Shown here: positions 30,451 through 39,589 of the stretch, piece after piece | How the letters are laid out: each line of letters starts with the position of its first letter | How positions within the stretch are numbered: position 1 is the first letter of the stretch | Assembly: GCF_026262505.1 (NCBI RefSeq) | Contig: NC_067208.1 | Coordinates: forward strand, 20,097,962-20,161,961 | DNA length: 64,000 nt | Direction of reading: 5' to 3' | Source: Trichomonas vaginalis G3 | Taxonomy: Eukaryota > Parabasalia > Trichomonadida > Trichomonadidae | The notes under the pieces: model-generated | Databases searched by the model: none | Told to the model about the DNA's origin: nothing | The model's input: the letters and a program-made list of their open reading frames with translations, nothing else | Translations under genes and position numbers: made by a program

Positions 30451-31278
30451 ATGACAACAACAGAGAACACAACAACTGCTATCGTTCATGAAGCCATAAG
30501 TGAAGAATACGAGTACATACAATATAACAAACAGTTACGTCTCATTCGTTCGGTCAAAGACGATATGTACCAAATGCAAAGTATTTTGACAGCTCTTCGT
30601 TCTACAAAGCAAGCATATCATTGGTTTGAAAACCAGCAGGCAAAAGAACTTTTAGAAGAATTTCCTCATATGTTTGCGTTCCTCGGAAAACCGAGGAACG
30701 AGATTCCGTACGAAAATCGTAAAAATTTGCCAAATAGTTTGAAAGGATATTATGTTCATAGACTTTTAGTAAATGCTGTAGCAATGTGGGCTTCACCTCG
30801 TTACGCTTGTTATATTTTCATGATGTTAGATGAAATTCATAGACAAGAACGTGAAGAGATGGAAAAGAAACTTCAAGCAAAAGATGAAGTCATTGAAGCA
30901 AAAGACAAAAACATACAGAAAAGAATACCACGTTCGGTACCAAAAGGAAAGGAAAAGAACTATAAGTATATGATTTATACTGAAGAGATGGAAAATGAAG
31001 AAGACAGAGATATGGTTATGTTGCATTTAGTCAGAAGAAACAACAAAAGCTTTTACGACCTTGCTAAGATTTACAAATCTGACAGAAATTGGTTCTATCG
31101 CGAAAACTTACCGATTTCAATGACACCGAATGAAGATGTGAAACAAATAGTTCAAGATACGTTACCTCAAACACACTATGATATGAAAGGTTGTACAATA
31201 CTTACATTCAAAGAAGATTTGCCGCTACTGAAAGAAAAGATAACAGAGTATTTCGACAACTTCAAAGAGGAAGAGTAA
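30451..31278 (+). CDS. KilA-N / DUF3627 protein
   Basis: 275 aa: an N-terminal KilA-N domain (EYIQYNKQLRLIRSVKDDMYQ to VNAVAMWASPRYACYIFMMLDEI), a central coiled coil (EREEMEKKLQAKDEVIEAKDKNIQKRIPRSVPKGKEK), and a C-terminal domain (YKYMIYTEEMENEEDRDMVMLHLVRRNNKSFYDLAKIY, NWFYRENLPISMTPNED) fitting DUF3627, as in baculovirus and mimivirus KilA-N proteins. A 9-bp-stem hairpin (30678-30699, CCTCGGAAAACCGAGG core) lies in the coding region. Its closest relative in the window is 54902-55729 in element 2. It looks whole. Confidence 0.8.
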   Translation: MTTTENTTTAIVHEAISEEYEYIQYNKQLRLIRSVKDDMYQMQSILTALRSTKQAYHWFENQQAKELLEEFPHMFAFLGKPRNEIPYENRKNLPNSLKGYYVHRLLVNAVAMWASPRYACYIFMMLDEIHRQEREEMEKKLQAKDEVIEAKDKNIQKRIPRSVPKGKEKNYKYMIYTEEMENEEDRDMVMLHLVRRNNKSFYDLAKIYKSDRNWFYRENLPISMTPNEDVKQIVQDTLPQTHYDMKGCTILTFKEDLPLLKEKITEYFDNFKEEE

Positions 31279-31349
31279 ATGAACCATTTATTTTTTACGC
31301 TTGACACCAAAGATGGCTCAGGTAGCTCTATAAGGTAAATTGTCTTGTC

Positions 31350-31645
31350 AAATCCTTCTGGCATTCCGAGTCCTTCCTTCCGACATTCCGAGTCCTTCCA
31401 TCCGACATTCCGAGTCCTTCCATCCGACATTCCAAGTTCTTCCCGACAACAGGAAAAAAATTTCCCGACAACTGGAAAAAAATTTCCTGACAACTGGAAA
31501 AAATTTTCCTGTTGTTCGTCCGTAAACCATTCAAATTTTCGAAAATTGAGAACTTTTTTCCCGACAACTGGAAAAATTTTTCCCGACAACTGGAAAAAAA
31601 TTTCCCGACAACTGGAAAAATTTTTCCCGACAACTGGAAAAGTTC
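31350..31645. repeat. Two short tandem repeat arrays
   Basis: About four copies of a 22-bp unit (CATTCCGAGTCCTTCCATCC) occupy 31362-31440. About eight copies of a ~21-bp unit (TTTCCCGACAACTGGAAAAA) occupy 31439-31515 and 31557-31645, interrupted by 31516-31556. The second unit is an imperfect palindrome (TTTTTCC / GGAAAAA). Open frames on both strands here come from the repeats and are not genes. Confidence 0.8.
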
Positions 31646-31762
31646 TTCCTTCCGACAGGACACAAACGAATGTCTCACGTTCCTCTTCCTGAATGCCTTC
31701 CAAAGCCAGAAGAACCGACAGACCCAGCACCACAACAGACTAAGACCAAACACTTACATTTT

Positions 31763-32638
31763 TCAAGCTTGACTTTTTACAATTTGAACTTTGTTCGCGT
31801 AGATATGAATTCTGAAAGAAGTATGAGGGTCTTGTATGACTTTGTACTTCTCCCATAGTTCATGTCTGTCAAACTTACCTGCCATGGACTCTTTCATAAG
31901 TTCCATGAAATCGTCTTCGGACAATCCGGGGAAAAGTATTATGTCAGTAAGTATTCTTTTAACATCCTTACTTAAACTCTTTGCTGTCTGTACACATATT
32001 ACGACTGAGATGTTAAAGTGTCTGAGCTTCTTAAGAATTCGACACATGTCTTGTTCTCTATTCTTTAACAAAGGATGAGAAGCAAAGTCATCTAAGATAA
32101 GAAGACATCTATGAGGGTAAGTCTTCCAATCGTAAGATTGCAATTTCTTCGAAATGTATTCTATCTCTTTCTGTTTGTTTCTGAAGTGTTTCTTCTCTAA
32201 TATTCTCTGCATTTCCTCATTTGGGTCTTTGAACTTAGAATTTATATACTCATTTATAGCATTGTACTTCAAAACTCTTCTTTGGTACTTCTTTATCCAA
32301 TCTAACAACTCAGAGTCTTTTATACATACTAACTTAGACTTCTTTATAATATCTTTGAACGAATTGACGGTTTGATCGAATTGACCAGAAGTACTACAAA
32401 TGACAACTAACTCATAGAATGGGTTCTTCTCATCTAGTTCTTGTTGTTGTGCAGCCATTTTAAGATAAGTGAAAGTCTTACCCGACCCAGGTGGTGCAAT
32501 TAGACCTGTTATACCATTCTGAGCAAATAAGAACTTGTCATGTATAGGTTTTATCTGAGCATTTTCTAACTTCCTCTTGTTCTTGTTTAAAACATTCTCA
32601 AATTTCTTGTCAATGTCAGCAAACTTTTTTTCTAACAT
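31763..32638 (-). CDS. Genome-packaging ATPase, FtsK/HerA (A32-like)
   Basis: About 291 aa from Met 32638 (MLEKKFADIDKKFENV), chosen over the upstream Met 32740 because the divergent gene starts at 32675. Walker A is GLIAPPGSGKT, Walker B is CLLILDDF, and the sensor-like IVVICVQTAKSLS region follows. This family pumps DNA into capsids in Polintons, virophages and large DNA viruses. The counterpart in element 2 is 47314-48201, with the same motif spacing and the shared end IHIYANKVQIVK / IHIMTNTIKVKN. It looks whole. Confidence 0.88.
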   Translation of the reverse strand: MLEKKFADIDKKFENVLNKNKRKLENAQIKPIHDKFLFAQNGITGLIAPPGSGKTFTYLKMAAQQQELDEKNPFYELVVICSTSGQFDQTVNSFKDIIKKSKLVCIKDSELLDWIKKYQRRVLKYNAINEYINSKFKDPNEEMQRILEKKHFRNKQKEIEYISKKLQSYDWKTYPHRCLLILDDFASHPLLKNREQDMCRILKKLRHFNISVVICVQTAKSLSKDVKRILTDIILFPGLSEDDFMELMKESMAGKFDRHELWEKYKVIQDPHTSFRIHIYANKVQIVKSQA

Positions 32639-32674
32639 ATTTTTAGAAAAATTAAAATTTTTATCTTTTAGAAA
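32639..32674. promoter_or_regulatory. 36-bp bidirectional element promoter
   Basis: The spacer between the divergent ATPase and 32675 genes carries AATTTTTATCTTTTAGAAA toward the plus-strand gene and TTTTAATTTTTCTAAAAAT toward the ATPase. Confidence 0.55.
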
Positions 32675-33124
32675 ATGTCTAGCGATTTCGCTATCTATAT
32701 TCGAGACAAGCTTTTCGACAGCAAAACATCTGTCGACCATAAAATCTTACATAGTGTAAACAAGAAAGGTGAATTTGTTCTAAAGTTCTGTTTCTGGGAA
32801 TATGACAAGAACCATAAAACATTAAGCAGAGAAGTCTTTAAGTTTGTCAATGACAGACTTGTTGACAGAGATGACACCGATTGGAAAGATGAAGTCCAAC
32901 AAAAGTTCTTAGAATGCAAAGAAGACACATGCGCCGTTCTTGAAGATGAAATAGAAAACAGAATAGAAGAGCTATTAAAGGACAAAGACCTTTTACAAAA
33001 ATATGGTTCTGAGAAGTTTGACATAACTCCACCAGAGAAGAAGAAGAAGAGAGAGAAGAAAGAAAAGAAAGTAGAAGAAGAGAAGAAAGAACCTGAACCA
33101 GAGAAAAAGAAATTTGACATGTAA
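32675..33124 (+). CDS. Charged element protein of unknown function
   Basis: The 149-aa intact frame has a globular N-terminal half (SSDFAIYIRDKLFDSKTSVDHKILHSVNKKGEFVLKFCFWEYD) and a C-terminal K/E-rich tail (EKKKKREKKEKKVEEEKKEPEPEKKKFDM). It is divergent from the packaging ATPase. No family is recognised. Confidence 0.55.
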   Translation: MSSDFAIYIRDKLFDSKTSVDHKILHSVNKKGEFVLKFCFWEYDKNHKTLSREVFKFVNDRLVDRDDTDWKDEVQQKFLECKEDTCAVLEDEIENRIEELLKDKDLLQKYGSEKFDITPPEKKKKREKKEKKVEEEKKEPEPEKKKFDM

Positions 33125-33140
33125 AAATAAAATTTTATTT

Positions 33141-33560
33141 TTAGAACATTTCTGGGTCAATGTCAATGTTCTCTTCCTCTTTAGGAGCAAACACTGGCTT
33201 AGACTCTAAAATCTTTTTACCCAATTTACCTTGAACTTCAACTATCTTAGACTCATAATATTCATAGTCGTCTGCTTTCTTTGGTTCATAAGGTATAACA
33301 AGTTTGTATGCTTTGCCTTCTTTAAGGTTTGAAAACCTTCTGTCAAAATTTTCTTTGACTGCTAACAAACCTTCTATGTCTAAGTCTTCAAATTTCGCAC
33401 CATTTTTAGTCACAATAGCAAACTTAACTGGTTCGATGTTCCAAACTTTGTCAAATGTAGACTTTTCAAAATGGTAGAAGTAAACATTCAAATAAGCGAA
33501 TGGGTCTAGTTCTTCTTTGACTTCTGTCATGTACTTGTTGACTGAAATATATTTCGTCAT
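33141..33560 (-). CDS. Element protein of unknown function, 139 aa, shared by both elements
   Basis: Start chosen at Met 33560 (MTKYISVNKYM) because the leader TATTTTTTTATCCGATAGAAAAG sits just upstream; an in-frame Met at 33638 lies inside the helicase gene. It resembles 56149-56622 in element 2: similar size, basic beta-rich middle and an acidic end (NIDIDPEMF against IDEGSEMVEEIDPEAL). In both elements it lies beside a replication gene (helicase here, polymerase there), so a replication accessory such as an ssDNA-binding protein is a tentative guess. Confidence 0.5.
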   Translation of the reverse strand: MTKYISVNKYMTEVKEELDPFAYLNVYFYHFEKSTFDKVWNIEPVKFAIVTKNGAKFEDLDIEGLLAVKENFDRRFSNLKEGKAYKLVIPYEPKKADDYEYYESKIVEVQGKLGKKILESKPVFAPKEEENIDIDPEMF

Positions 33561-33594
33561 CTTTTCTATCGGATAAAAAAATATTTTTTTAAAT

Positions 33595-34830
33595 TTACTC
33601 AGAAAAATTTTTCTTTGTATATACGCCATTCTGAACATCTAAAAGACTTTTGACATTTGCCAAGAATGTACGTTTAGAAGCTGCCATATAACCATACTCT
33701 TGACAATACTGTTTATATGAATCGTACAATGACCTTTCATCTAAACACTCAAAGTTAGTCTCATCTATAAACAGTTCATATACACTCTTGTTTGCTTCTA
33801 ACAACGTTTGTCTCTCTTCGGTATGTGGAATTTGTCTTGGATTGAAGTTAGAAATATCTAATGTCATGAAATATGAGAACAAGTGGTTGTAAAAGTTAGG
33901 TGTCAAAGTTTCTGCTAAGTCGTCAAAATATTCTGTATCTTGCATATGAGAATCTGACGTTCTGACAACTACATATCTTCTGTCAGAACTTTCTAACTTC
34001 ATCGGAACAACATTGTTTGAAACCATGACGAAGTTTGCAACATTTTCACAAACTCTTTGGTCTTTATATTTTCTTTCAACAACTCCAACTTTGTCTGTTA
34101 TAAGACTCTTCAAAGCATCTGAGTTTAAAACTTTTGTTGTATCTATACTTTGAAGTTCGTTACATACTATAAGTTTCATATTCTCTATTGAAGAGTTAAA
34201 TTTACCGCAGATGTTTTCTATGTTTGTCATATTAGGGTTCGAATAGCCCTCTAACAGTTTGCATAAGATATCTGTAAAGAAAGTGTTCTTACCTGTTCCT
34301 TGTTTTCCAATTATGATGAGAGCAGTTTCATTTTTAGCACTTGGATGTTGTAAGATGTTTGCAAACCAACATAAGATATACTCATAAACCTTTTCGTTTC
34401 CATTGCATATAATTTCTTTGACATGGTCTAACCAAGCTTCTATAATATTTTCTTTCCATTCTACTTGTTCGTATTTATATCCAGTGAAGATAGAATAGAA
34501 GTTTGGAGAAGGTGTATAAAACTTTATACCTCGAACTGAAAAATCTTCAAGTTTTGACAATAAGATATCCCAAGCATCTAACATCTTCATGCCAACTTGT
34601 ACGACTTTTATTTTCTTAAGTTTCTGTCTACATTCTTGTTCAGACACTATTGTTGCTCTTGGTTTGTTAAAGACAACATCCCATTCTTTCATGACATAAC
34701 ATTCTGGGGCAGAGTCAACATAAATGACTAAACGTTTCAAATTCTCGACTGCTTTGTTATAGTCTCGAAATGGACACATATTTCTGAATGCTTGGAAGTC
34801 ATAAAAATCTGAAACATCTATTCTGTACAT
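33595..34830 (-). CDS. SF3 helicase (D5/DUF5906-type)
   Basis: The 411-aa protein has Walker A IIIGKQGTGKNTFF near residue 172, Walker B KLIVCNELQSID, and the SF3 motif C FVMVSNNVVPMKLESSDRRYVVV. The helical domain before the ATPase (WLDHVKEIICNGNEKVYEYILCWFANILQHP) is typical of D5-like helicases. Such enzymes unwind replication origins in virophages, PLVs and NCLDVs. No primase domain is seen in front. The T-rich leader AATATTTTTTTTATTTTTAT lies directly upstream. It looks whole. Confidence 0.87.
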   Translation of the reverse strand: MYRIDVSDFYDFQAFRNMCPFRDYNKAVENLKRLVIYVDSAPECYVMKEWDVVFNKPRATIVSEQECRQKLKKIKVVQVGMKMLDAWDILLSKLEDFSVRGIKFYTPSPNFYSIFTGYKYEQVEWKENIIEAWLDHVKEIICNGNEKVYEYILCWFANILQHPSAKNETALIIIGKQGTGKNTFFTDILCKLLEGYSNPNMTNIENICGKFNSSIENMKLIVCNELQSIDTTKVLNSDALKSLITDKVGVVERKYKDQRVCENVANFVMVSNNVVPMKLESSDRRYVVVRTSDSHMQDTEYFDDLAETLTPNFYNHLFSYFMTLDISNFNPRQIPHTEERQTLLEANKSVYELFIDETNFECLDERSLYDSYKQYCQEYGYMAASKRTFLANVKSLLDVQNGVYTKKNFSE

Positions 34831-34858
34831 TTTTATAAAAATAAAAAAAATATTTTTT
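34831..34858 (-). promoter_or_regulatory. T-rich leader of the helicase gene
   Basis: On the minus strand AATATTTTTTTTATTTTTATAAAA directly precedes the helicase ATG, the same class of leader as at the polymerase and KilA-N genes. Confidence 0.5.
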
Positions 34859-35684
34859 TTATTCTTGACTTTGTTGTTCCATTTGTTGCATTTGTTGTTC
34901 TTGAGCTATTTGTTGTTGAAGTTGTTCTTGAGCTATTTGTTGTTGAAGTTGTTCTTGTAATACAATACTTTCACCAGTTGCATCTTCCAATTCGAAACTT
35001 TCTGCCGTCATTGACAAATACATAGGACATAAAAGTTTTACAGGAACAAAGTTTGCGTCAACTAAGGTTAAGTTTATGTTTGCTAAAGTGTTTGAGTTTA
35101 CTAAAGCTGAAAATTCTGCATTCGAATGAACAATAGGCAAACCAGCAGAGAAAGTGTTGTTTTATACGCATGAGTATCTTTTGGTCATAGTAGTTTCTGT
35201 CGACATTCGAATAGCACTTTGAACCTAAGTTTGAAACAATATATAAAATAGGTGTACTTAAAGTCAATGGAACAGACATTCCTTGTATGACACCTTTTCC
35301 TGTTATAGGAAACTGTTGGTAGTAAAAACCAGATATAAGTTTTGTATTATAGCTCATATCGTTTATACTAAACTCAGTCGGACATCCAAACATAATGAAA
35401 CCTGCTCTAGTTGCAGCACATGTTACATCCGTCCTTAAAGTATTAAATAAGTCAACAAAACCTGTTGGTGGTATATCTGAGTAAGTATCTTCAAAGAAGT
35501 ATTTTTTACCATTCACAACAACAAAGTCTTCTGGTGTCAAAAGAGCAAAACAGGCTTTAGTCGTCATTGTGTTTAAGGTTAGTTTACAATATCGTCCTTG
35601 AGGACTTTGTAAGTTTGTTGTTATAGAATTATATGACTCAGGGTTTTTAGTCGTAATAGTATAAACCACTATGTCTTCTGCCAT
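34859..35684 (-). pseudogene. Putative vertex/minor capsid protein (family B), broken
   Basis: Related to 49502-50278 of element 2: both begin with a short beta-rich segment and share the C-terminal part (LPIVHSNAEFSALVNSNTLANINLTLVDANFVPVKLLCPMYLSMT against VPVIATHLGKWVRISPHNLKDMQFRLVDFQGEPVELKAPVRMTVEV). This copy ends in a Q-rich repeat tail (EQLQQQIAQ twice). All-beta content and position next to other candidate virion genes suggest a penton-like role; this is inference. It carries about one break. Confidence 0.55.
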
Positions 35685-35694
35685 TTACATATAT

Positions 35695-35925
35695 TTAAAA
35701 GTTTTTCTGAAAGTGGAGAAGAACTTCATCTAAACTTTCACATGGCGTTTCTTGAAGTTCTCTGTCTAAGAAGTTCAAATATTTTGTAAAGACATAGAAC
35801 TTTCCTTTGTCTACACGAACAAACAAAACAGGGTCTTTCATATCGTTCAAAAGTGTGTAAAGTCCTTTACATGAAATAAAGTCTATATTATTTTTCTTCA
35901 AACATCTTTCAAGAAGTTTTGACAT
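35695..35925 (-). CDS. Small element protein, 76 aa, shared by both elements
   Basis: It resembles 49299-49541: MSKLLERCLKKNNIDFISCKGLYTLLNDMKDPVLFVRVDKGKFYVF against MQQLTRELRAKNIKYECYVLGHELWLLLFDETNELVMSV, with a similar end (ESLDEVLLHFQKNF / DTVEEVLDRYYKLLT). In both elements it lies on the same strand next to the family B vertex gene, so the pair travels as a module. Function unknown. Confidence 0.6.
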   Translation of the reverse strand: MSKLLERCLKKNNIDFISCKGLYTLLNDMKDPVLFVRVDKGKFYVFTKYLNFLDRELQETPCESLDEVLLHFQKNF

Positions 35926-35931
35926 TTTTAC

Positions 35932-36513
35932 TTAGCAAATAAATTTTAATGAAATGTTGTGGTCGTCAAATATTTTTATGACGTCTGGGAAACTATATTT
36001 TAAGTTCAACGTTTCACCTCCTTTCATAACGTATATCTTGTCAATGACATTATATGAAACACCACAGCAAGCAATGTCGGGCTCTATTTCTTTGATGTTT
36101 ATATCGTCTGCCTCTGTCAAAAGTTTCAATAGTTCTTTCAAAACTTCACGAGGTGCGATGACATATGAGTTCACTTTTACAGGGTTGTGTTCGACCAAGT
36201 TTAACATTATACCTAAAGCTTGACAAATCTTCTCCTGAGTTTTAAGTTTATCTTTCAGTTGTTTGTAGTCATTTCGAATATCTGCAACAGAACTTAAGTC
36301 TCTGCTAACTTCAGGATATGTTGGTTGTTCTTTTACAGGAACTATTGTTATACCATCTTCGTCTTCGTATGGTTTCCCCACTTCAACATCTCTTTCTTTG
36401 ACATTGACAACAACACTTTGACTGTTTGTTTGAGTTGGTGAATTTAACTTCACATCTGCCACCGCCATTAAACCTTTTGAAACACTCACGCTTCTATTTT
36501 TCGGAAATGACAT
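35932..36513 (-). CDS. Element protein of unknown function, ~193 aa, shared by both elements
   Basis: Start at Met 36513 (MSFPKNRSVSVSKG), next to a TTTTTATTCTAAGTAAA box; an upstream in-frame Met lies inside the divergent gene. The C-terminal ~75 residues match 48625-49239 of element 2 (EVLKELLKLLTEADDINIKEIEPDIACCGVSYNVIDKIYVMK against DLENVISRITGKQCVIDYLDPEIECCGQTPIFMKIGNIRI). The N-terminal part is disordered. The paired Cys and beta-rich end are conserved. It again neighbours the vertex-like and small protein genes. Confidence 0.6.
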   Translation of the reverse strand: MSFPKNRSVSVSKGLMAVADVKLNSPTQTNSQSVVVNVKERDVEVGKPYEDEDGITIVPVKEQPTYPEVSRDLSSVADIRNDYKQLKDKLKTQEKICQALGIMLNLVEHNPVKVNSYVIAPREVLKELLKLLTEADDINIKEIEPDIACCGVSYNVIDKIYVMKGGETLNLKYSFPDVIKIFDDHNISLKFIC

Positions 36514-36531
36514 TTTACTTAGAATAAAAAG
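36514..36531. promoter_or_regulatory. 18-bp spacer between divergent element genes
   Basis: TTTACTTAGAATAAAAAG: on the minus strand it gives the TTTTTATTCTA box. Confidence 0.5.
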
Positions 36532-36951
36532 ATGGACGTATTCGAGTATCTCTTCGAATTGAAGCAGAACAAAGTTTACACACACAAACAATACAAATAC
36601 ATTGACAGAATAGTTCTTTATACAAACAATGGAAAATGTTATAGAATAGCAGTCTTTGCTGAACCAAAATATTTTCATAAAGCAAAGAAAGTTGGTATAA
36701 CTGAAATGGTGAAAGTTCTTGAAGCAGACAAAAATATAACAACAAAACTTACAGATATTTCTAAAGGTAAGTTTATAATACAATATTATGTCAAAACTGG
36801 CGTACTGTCAATATTTGACGGAGAGAAGTCAGTTCAAGAACAACTTACTGACCTGCTGCCAAAATCTGCTCGATGGAAGCTGTCGTTATGCCAATCTGAG
36901 GAGCCCCAGCAGGTTTCATCGAACGAATCTTCAAAAGAGCATCTTCCGTGA
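36532..36951 (+). CDS. Element protein of unknown function, 139 aa
   Basis: A plus-strand frame divergent from 35932-36513. It has a lysine/tyrosine-rich, beta-type N-terminal region (VYTHKQYKYIDRIVLYTNNGKCYRIAVF) and an EKSVQEQLTDLL segment. Its last ~107 bp overlap the end of the minus-strand capsid gene, so the true 3' part is uncertain. No family is recognised. Confidence 0.45.
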   Translation: MDVFEYLFELKQNKVYTHKQYKYIDRIVLYTNNGKCYRIAVFAEPKYFHKAKKVGITEMVKVLEADKNITTKLTDISKGKFIIQYYVKTGVLSIFDGEKSVQEQLTDLLPKSARWKLSLCQSEEPQQVSSNESSKEHLP

Positions 36952-38451
36952 AAAGTGCTATTGGTTTTGTAAACTTCTTTGCTCTCAATTCATCTGGACC
37001 GTCTCTGTCACCAGTATATTGTATTTGTACAGTACCAACAGTTGAAATACCACCCATAAAGTCTTCTGAGTCAGCAAATGGAATGCCAAGCCAAAAGTTT
37101 GAACGGTCTCCATTTGTATATTGAGTTTTTTGACCTCCTGTATGAGTCCATACTTTCACATATGGCATAATAGAACTTTGCATTTCAGGGTTTATGGTTG
37201 TTGTGAAGTTGTTGTTAAAGTTCATAGCATCTAATGTCAAGTTGTATGACCTCATATCTTCAACTGTAGAATATTCTTCTCTTGGATAATATTTGCCATC
37301 TATGTTTATATGATATTTAATACCGGGGTTGTAGAAGCAAGAATAGTCATTTATAGTTCGTCTGAACAGTACAAACATAGTATCTGCATGTTTCATTGCA
37401 GTTGTTAAAGCAATATCTGTTCTTGCACCTGGGTCAGCACTTTGGTTTCCAACTTCACCTGCAAAGTCTTTGACAGATATTTGGTGTATAGGGAACATAA
37501 GTGGAACTGCAATATATTTGGCAGCTAAAGCATTTGAAATATCTGGGTCCAACATATAGACTGCAAGTCTGCTTTCTATTCTCTTGCATTCAAACTTTTC
37601 GCATGTAAACTTAACTGGGTCCCAAGCATCTCCAGCAGCATTGAAATAATAGTTTACTTCAGTGTTGAGGTTTGAGAAACCAAAGTCTAAGTCAACTTTG
37701 TCTTTGCAAAATTCGGCGAATGACGTTTTATTTGTTCCCTTTACGTCTGTAAGAGTGAATGGGTCTTGTGTTGGTGCAATGACTAAGTTATTTTTGCTTG
37801 GAGTAAGTTCGATAGAAATTTTTCCTGCCCAGTTTGGCAAGTATCTTAAAAACCTGAAGATGAGGAAAGATGACAAAGGAACTCTAAGTTTCAGTTTTAC
37901 TTTAGTGGCAGCATTTCCATCTGAACCAGAAAGGTTAACATAAACTCCTGGAACGTTAGGGTCAAGTCTTCTTATTTCTCAATAGTTGCATACTGGTCTG
38001 TTTGTTCTCTAGCTTGTGGTTGTACTGAGTTTCTCAAAGCGAACCATTCATAGTTTGCCCATGTTACTGTTTGAACTAAGTCAGAGTTAGAATATATCTT
38101 ATATCCCATGAAAACTTCTGGAGCATATTGGTATCCGACATAGAAAATTCCATTGCAACCTTTCTTGTCAGACAACTTGGCAGAAGGTTTTATTTCAATG
38201 TCTTGTTCCACGTATAAGAATGAGTTGTCAATAGAAATTATATGAAACCTGTCGCAAGCAATATCTACTGTTGTTGAAGAACCTTCTCCAAACTCACCTA
38301 CGTTTCCATAAGAAACAGCAGTTGTATATTCGTAAGTTCCAGGAACTATTTCTGACCTTCTAATGGCATTGTCGCATTCGTTATACCATTCGGAAACATT
38401 TCCATTCATGGCATCCAAAACTGTTGGCGTTATATTCTGAGCGGCGTACAT
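36845..38451 (-). pseudogene. Major capsid protein (double jelly-roll), broken
   Basis: A 1.6-kb minus-strand region encoding a beta-rich capsid-type protein. It has a likeness to the capsid gene of element 2 (62806 onward), for example DTMFVLFRRTINDYSCFYNPGIKYHINIDGKYYPRE against SIWALFRKKDNYYVNFENPKFKYLQLSIGAYGNMPAE, plus jelly-roll strands separated by G/P/N loops (GVQIQYTGDRDGPDELRAKKF region). In Polintons the double jelly-roll capsid protein builds the icosahedral shell. The gene is broken, by about one or two breaks. Identification rests on similarity within the window and on expected gene content. Confidence 0.65.
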
Positions 38452-38452
38452 T

Positions 38453-39589
38453 TCATATGAGTAAAAATATAGAATAGTTGGATTTATATGTCATAATAGA
38501 ACCCACTGGACCAAGCTTTACTTTCTTCCTGACTGAGTTTTTAACTCTTCTTTTTCCTTCATTGCCCTCTGCTTCAAGTTGTTGCATCTTTGCCTCATGT
38601 TCACCTAGTATGTTGTAAATTTCCCATGTCCTTTTTGCCTTTGGGCTCTGGTCGCCCATCTCAGGTAACCTATATCCTAGAAAGAGTTTGTCATAGTCTG
38701 TATTTGAGTCTTCGCGTATTGTTTGCATGACTCTTTCCTGAGTTTCCGGTTCAAGCTCTTCAAACAGTGCCTGTCCATATGGAATATGCTCGTTTCCAAA
38801 TATATGTTTTTGTAGCCATTCTGGTTTTCTTTCCATGTTACCAATAATATCCTTTGTGAATGGGAAAGCTTTTACCCAATCTTTCAGTCTTGCGTCGTTT
38901 ATTTCTGTAGTTGGTTTTATTTTGTCAAGGAACATGTTTTTCAATACTAACATTTCATTTGGTACTGTCCATTTGAGTTTTCTTAAATATTCATCCCTTC
39001 TCGGTTCATTGTCTGCAAAGTAAGTTTTTATGACATTTTGTAAACTTTCGTTTGCAAGGTCATGTACAATAGGTTCTCTTCCTTCTATCTCCCTAACTTT
39101 CTTTCTAAACTCTTCACCAAATATACCATCTCTATGGTTCTGTGTAGTTCTTTGAGATAAATGTTTTAGAACGTCAGGTGTTATATTTCCATCAGCCATG
39201 TTCATTTCATACTGGTCCAAAATATCTGCATGTTTCATATCTTTCAATGGCATTAAAGCCGCGCTTAAAATACCAGCTATATCTGGTTCACCATTGACTT
39301 CCATTGCGTCTACAACTTCTTGGAATTGAGGTTGTAAGTTTATGAACCACCTATCCGGGTTAGCTTTATGACCCCATCTCATTGTAGTTCCATCGTCTGC
39401 AGAAACAAAAGTAGGTTTGTTTCCATCTTGGTTAGGTTCTGAATGAACTTTAAACAATGTTTCATTTCTATATGTTTTCTTGAAATTTAACCTTTTATTT
39501 TCACCGAGTTCATCCGAAGATTGAACGTTAAATGCTCGTAAGTAAAAAGGGTTGTTGTATTTGTGTACATTTTCTTTCAGTACTTTCAT
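38453..39589 (-). CDS. Element protein of unknown function, 378 aa
   Basis: A mostly helical, charged protein (MKVLKENVHKYNNPFYLRAFNVQSSDELGENKRLNFKKTYRNE at the start; K/R-rich and then hydrophobic end KSNYSIFLLI). Its start overlaps the stop of the upstream 470-aa gene by 4 bp (ATGA type), and it lies just upstream of the capsid region. Overlap and order suggest one structural gene block. No homologue was recognised. Confidence 0.6.
   Translation of the reverse strand: MKVLKENVHKYNNPFYLRAFNVQSSDELGENKRLNFKKTYRNETLFKVHSEPNQDGNKPTFVSADDGTTMRWGHKANPDRWFINLQPQFQEVVDAMEVNGEPDIAGILSAALMPLKDMKHADILDQYEMNMADGNITPDVLKHLSQRTTQNHRDGIFGEEFRKKVREIEGREPIVHDLANESLQNVIKTYFADNEPRRDEYLRKLKWTVPNEMLVLKNMFLDKIKPTTEINDARLKDWVKAFPFTKDIIGNMERKPEWLQKHIFGNEHIPYGQALFEELEPETQERVMQTIREDSNTDYDKLFLGYRLPEMGDQSPKAKRTWEIYNILGEHEAKMQQLEAEGNEGKRRVKNSVRKKVKLGPVGSIMTYKSNYSIFLLI

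Noticed and set aside
31328-31772. Several overlapping reading frames on both strands
   Set aside because: They arise because short tandem repeats lack stop codons in some frames; no protein-like composition or promoter supports them.
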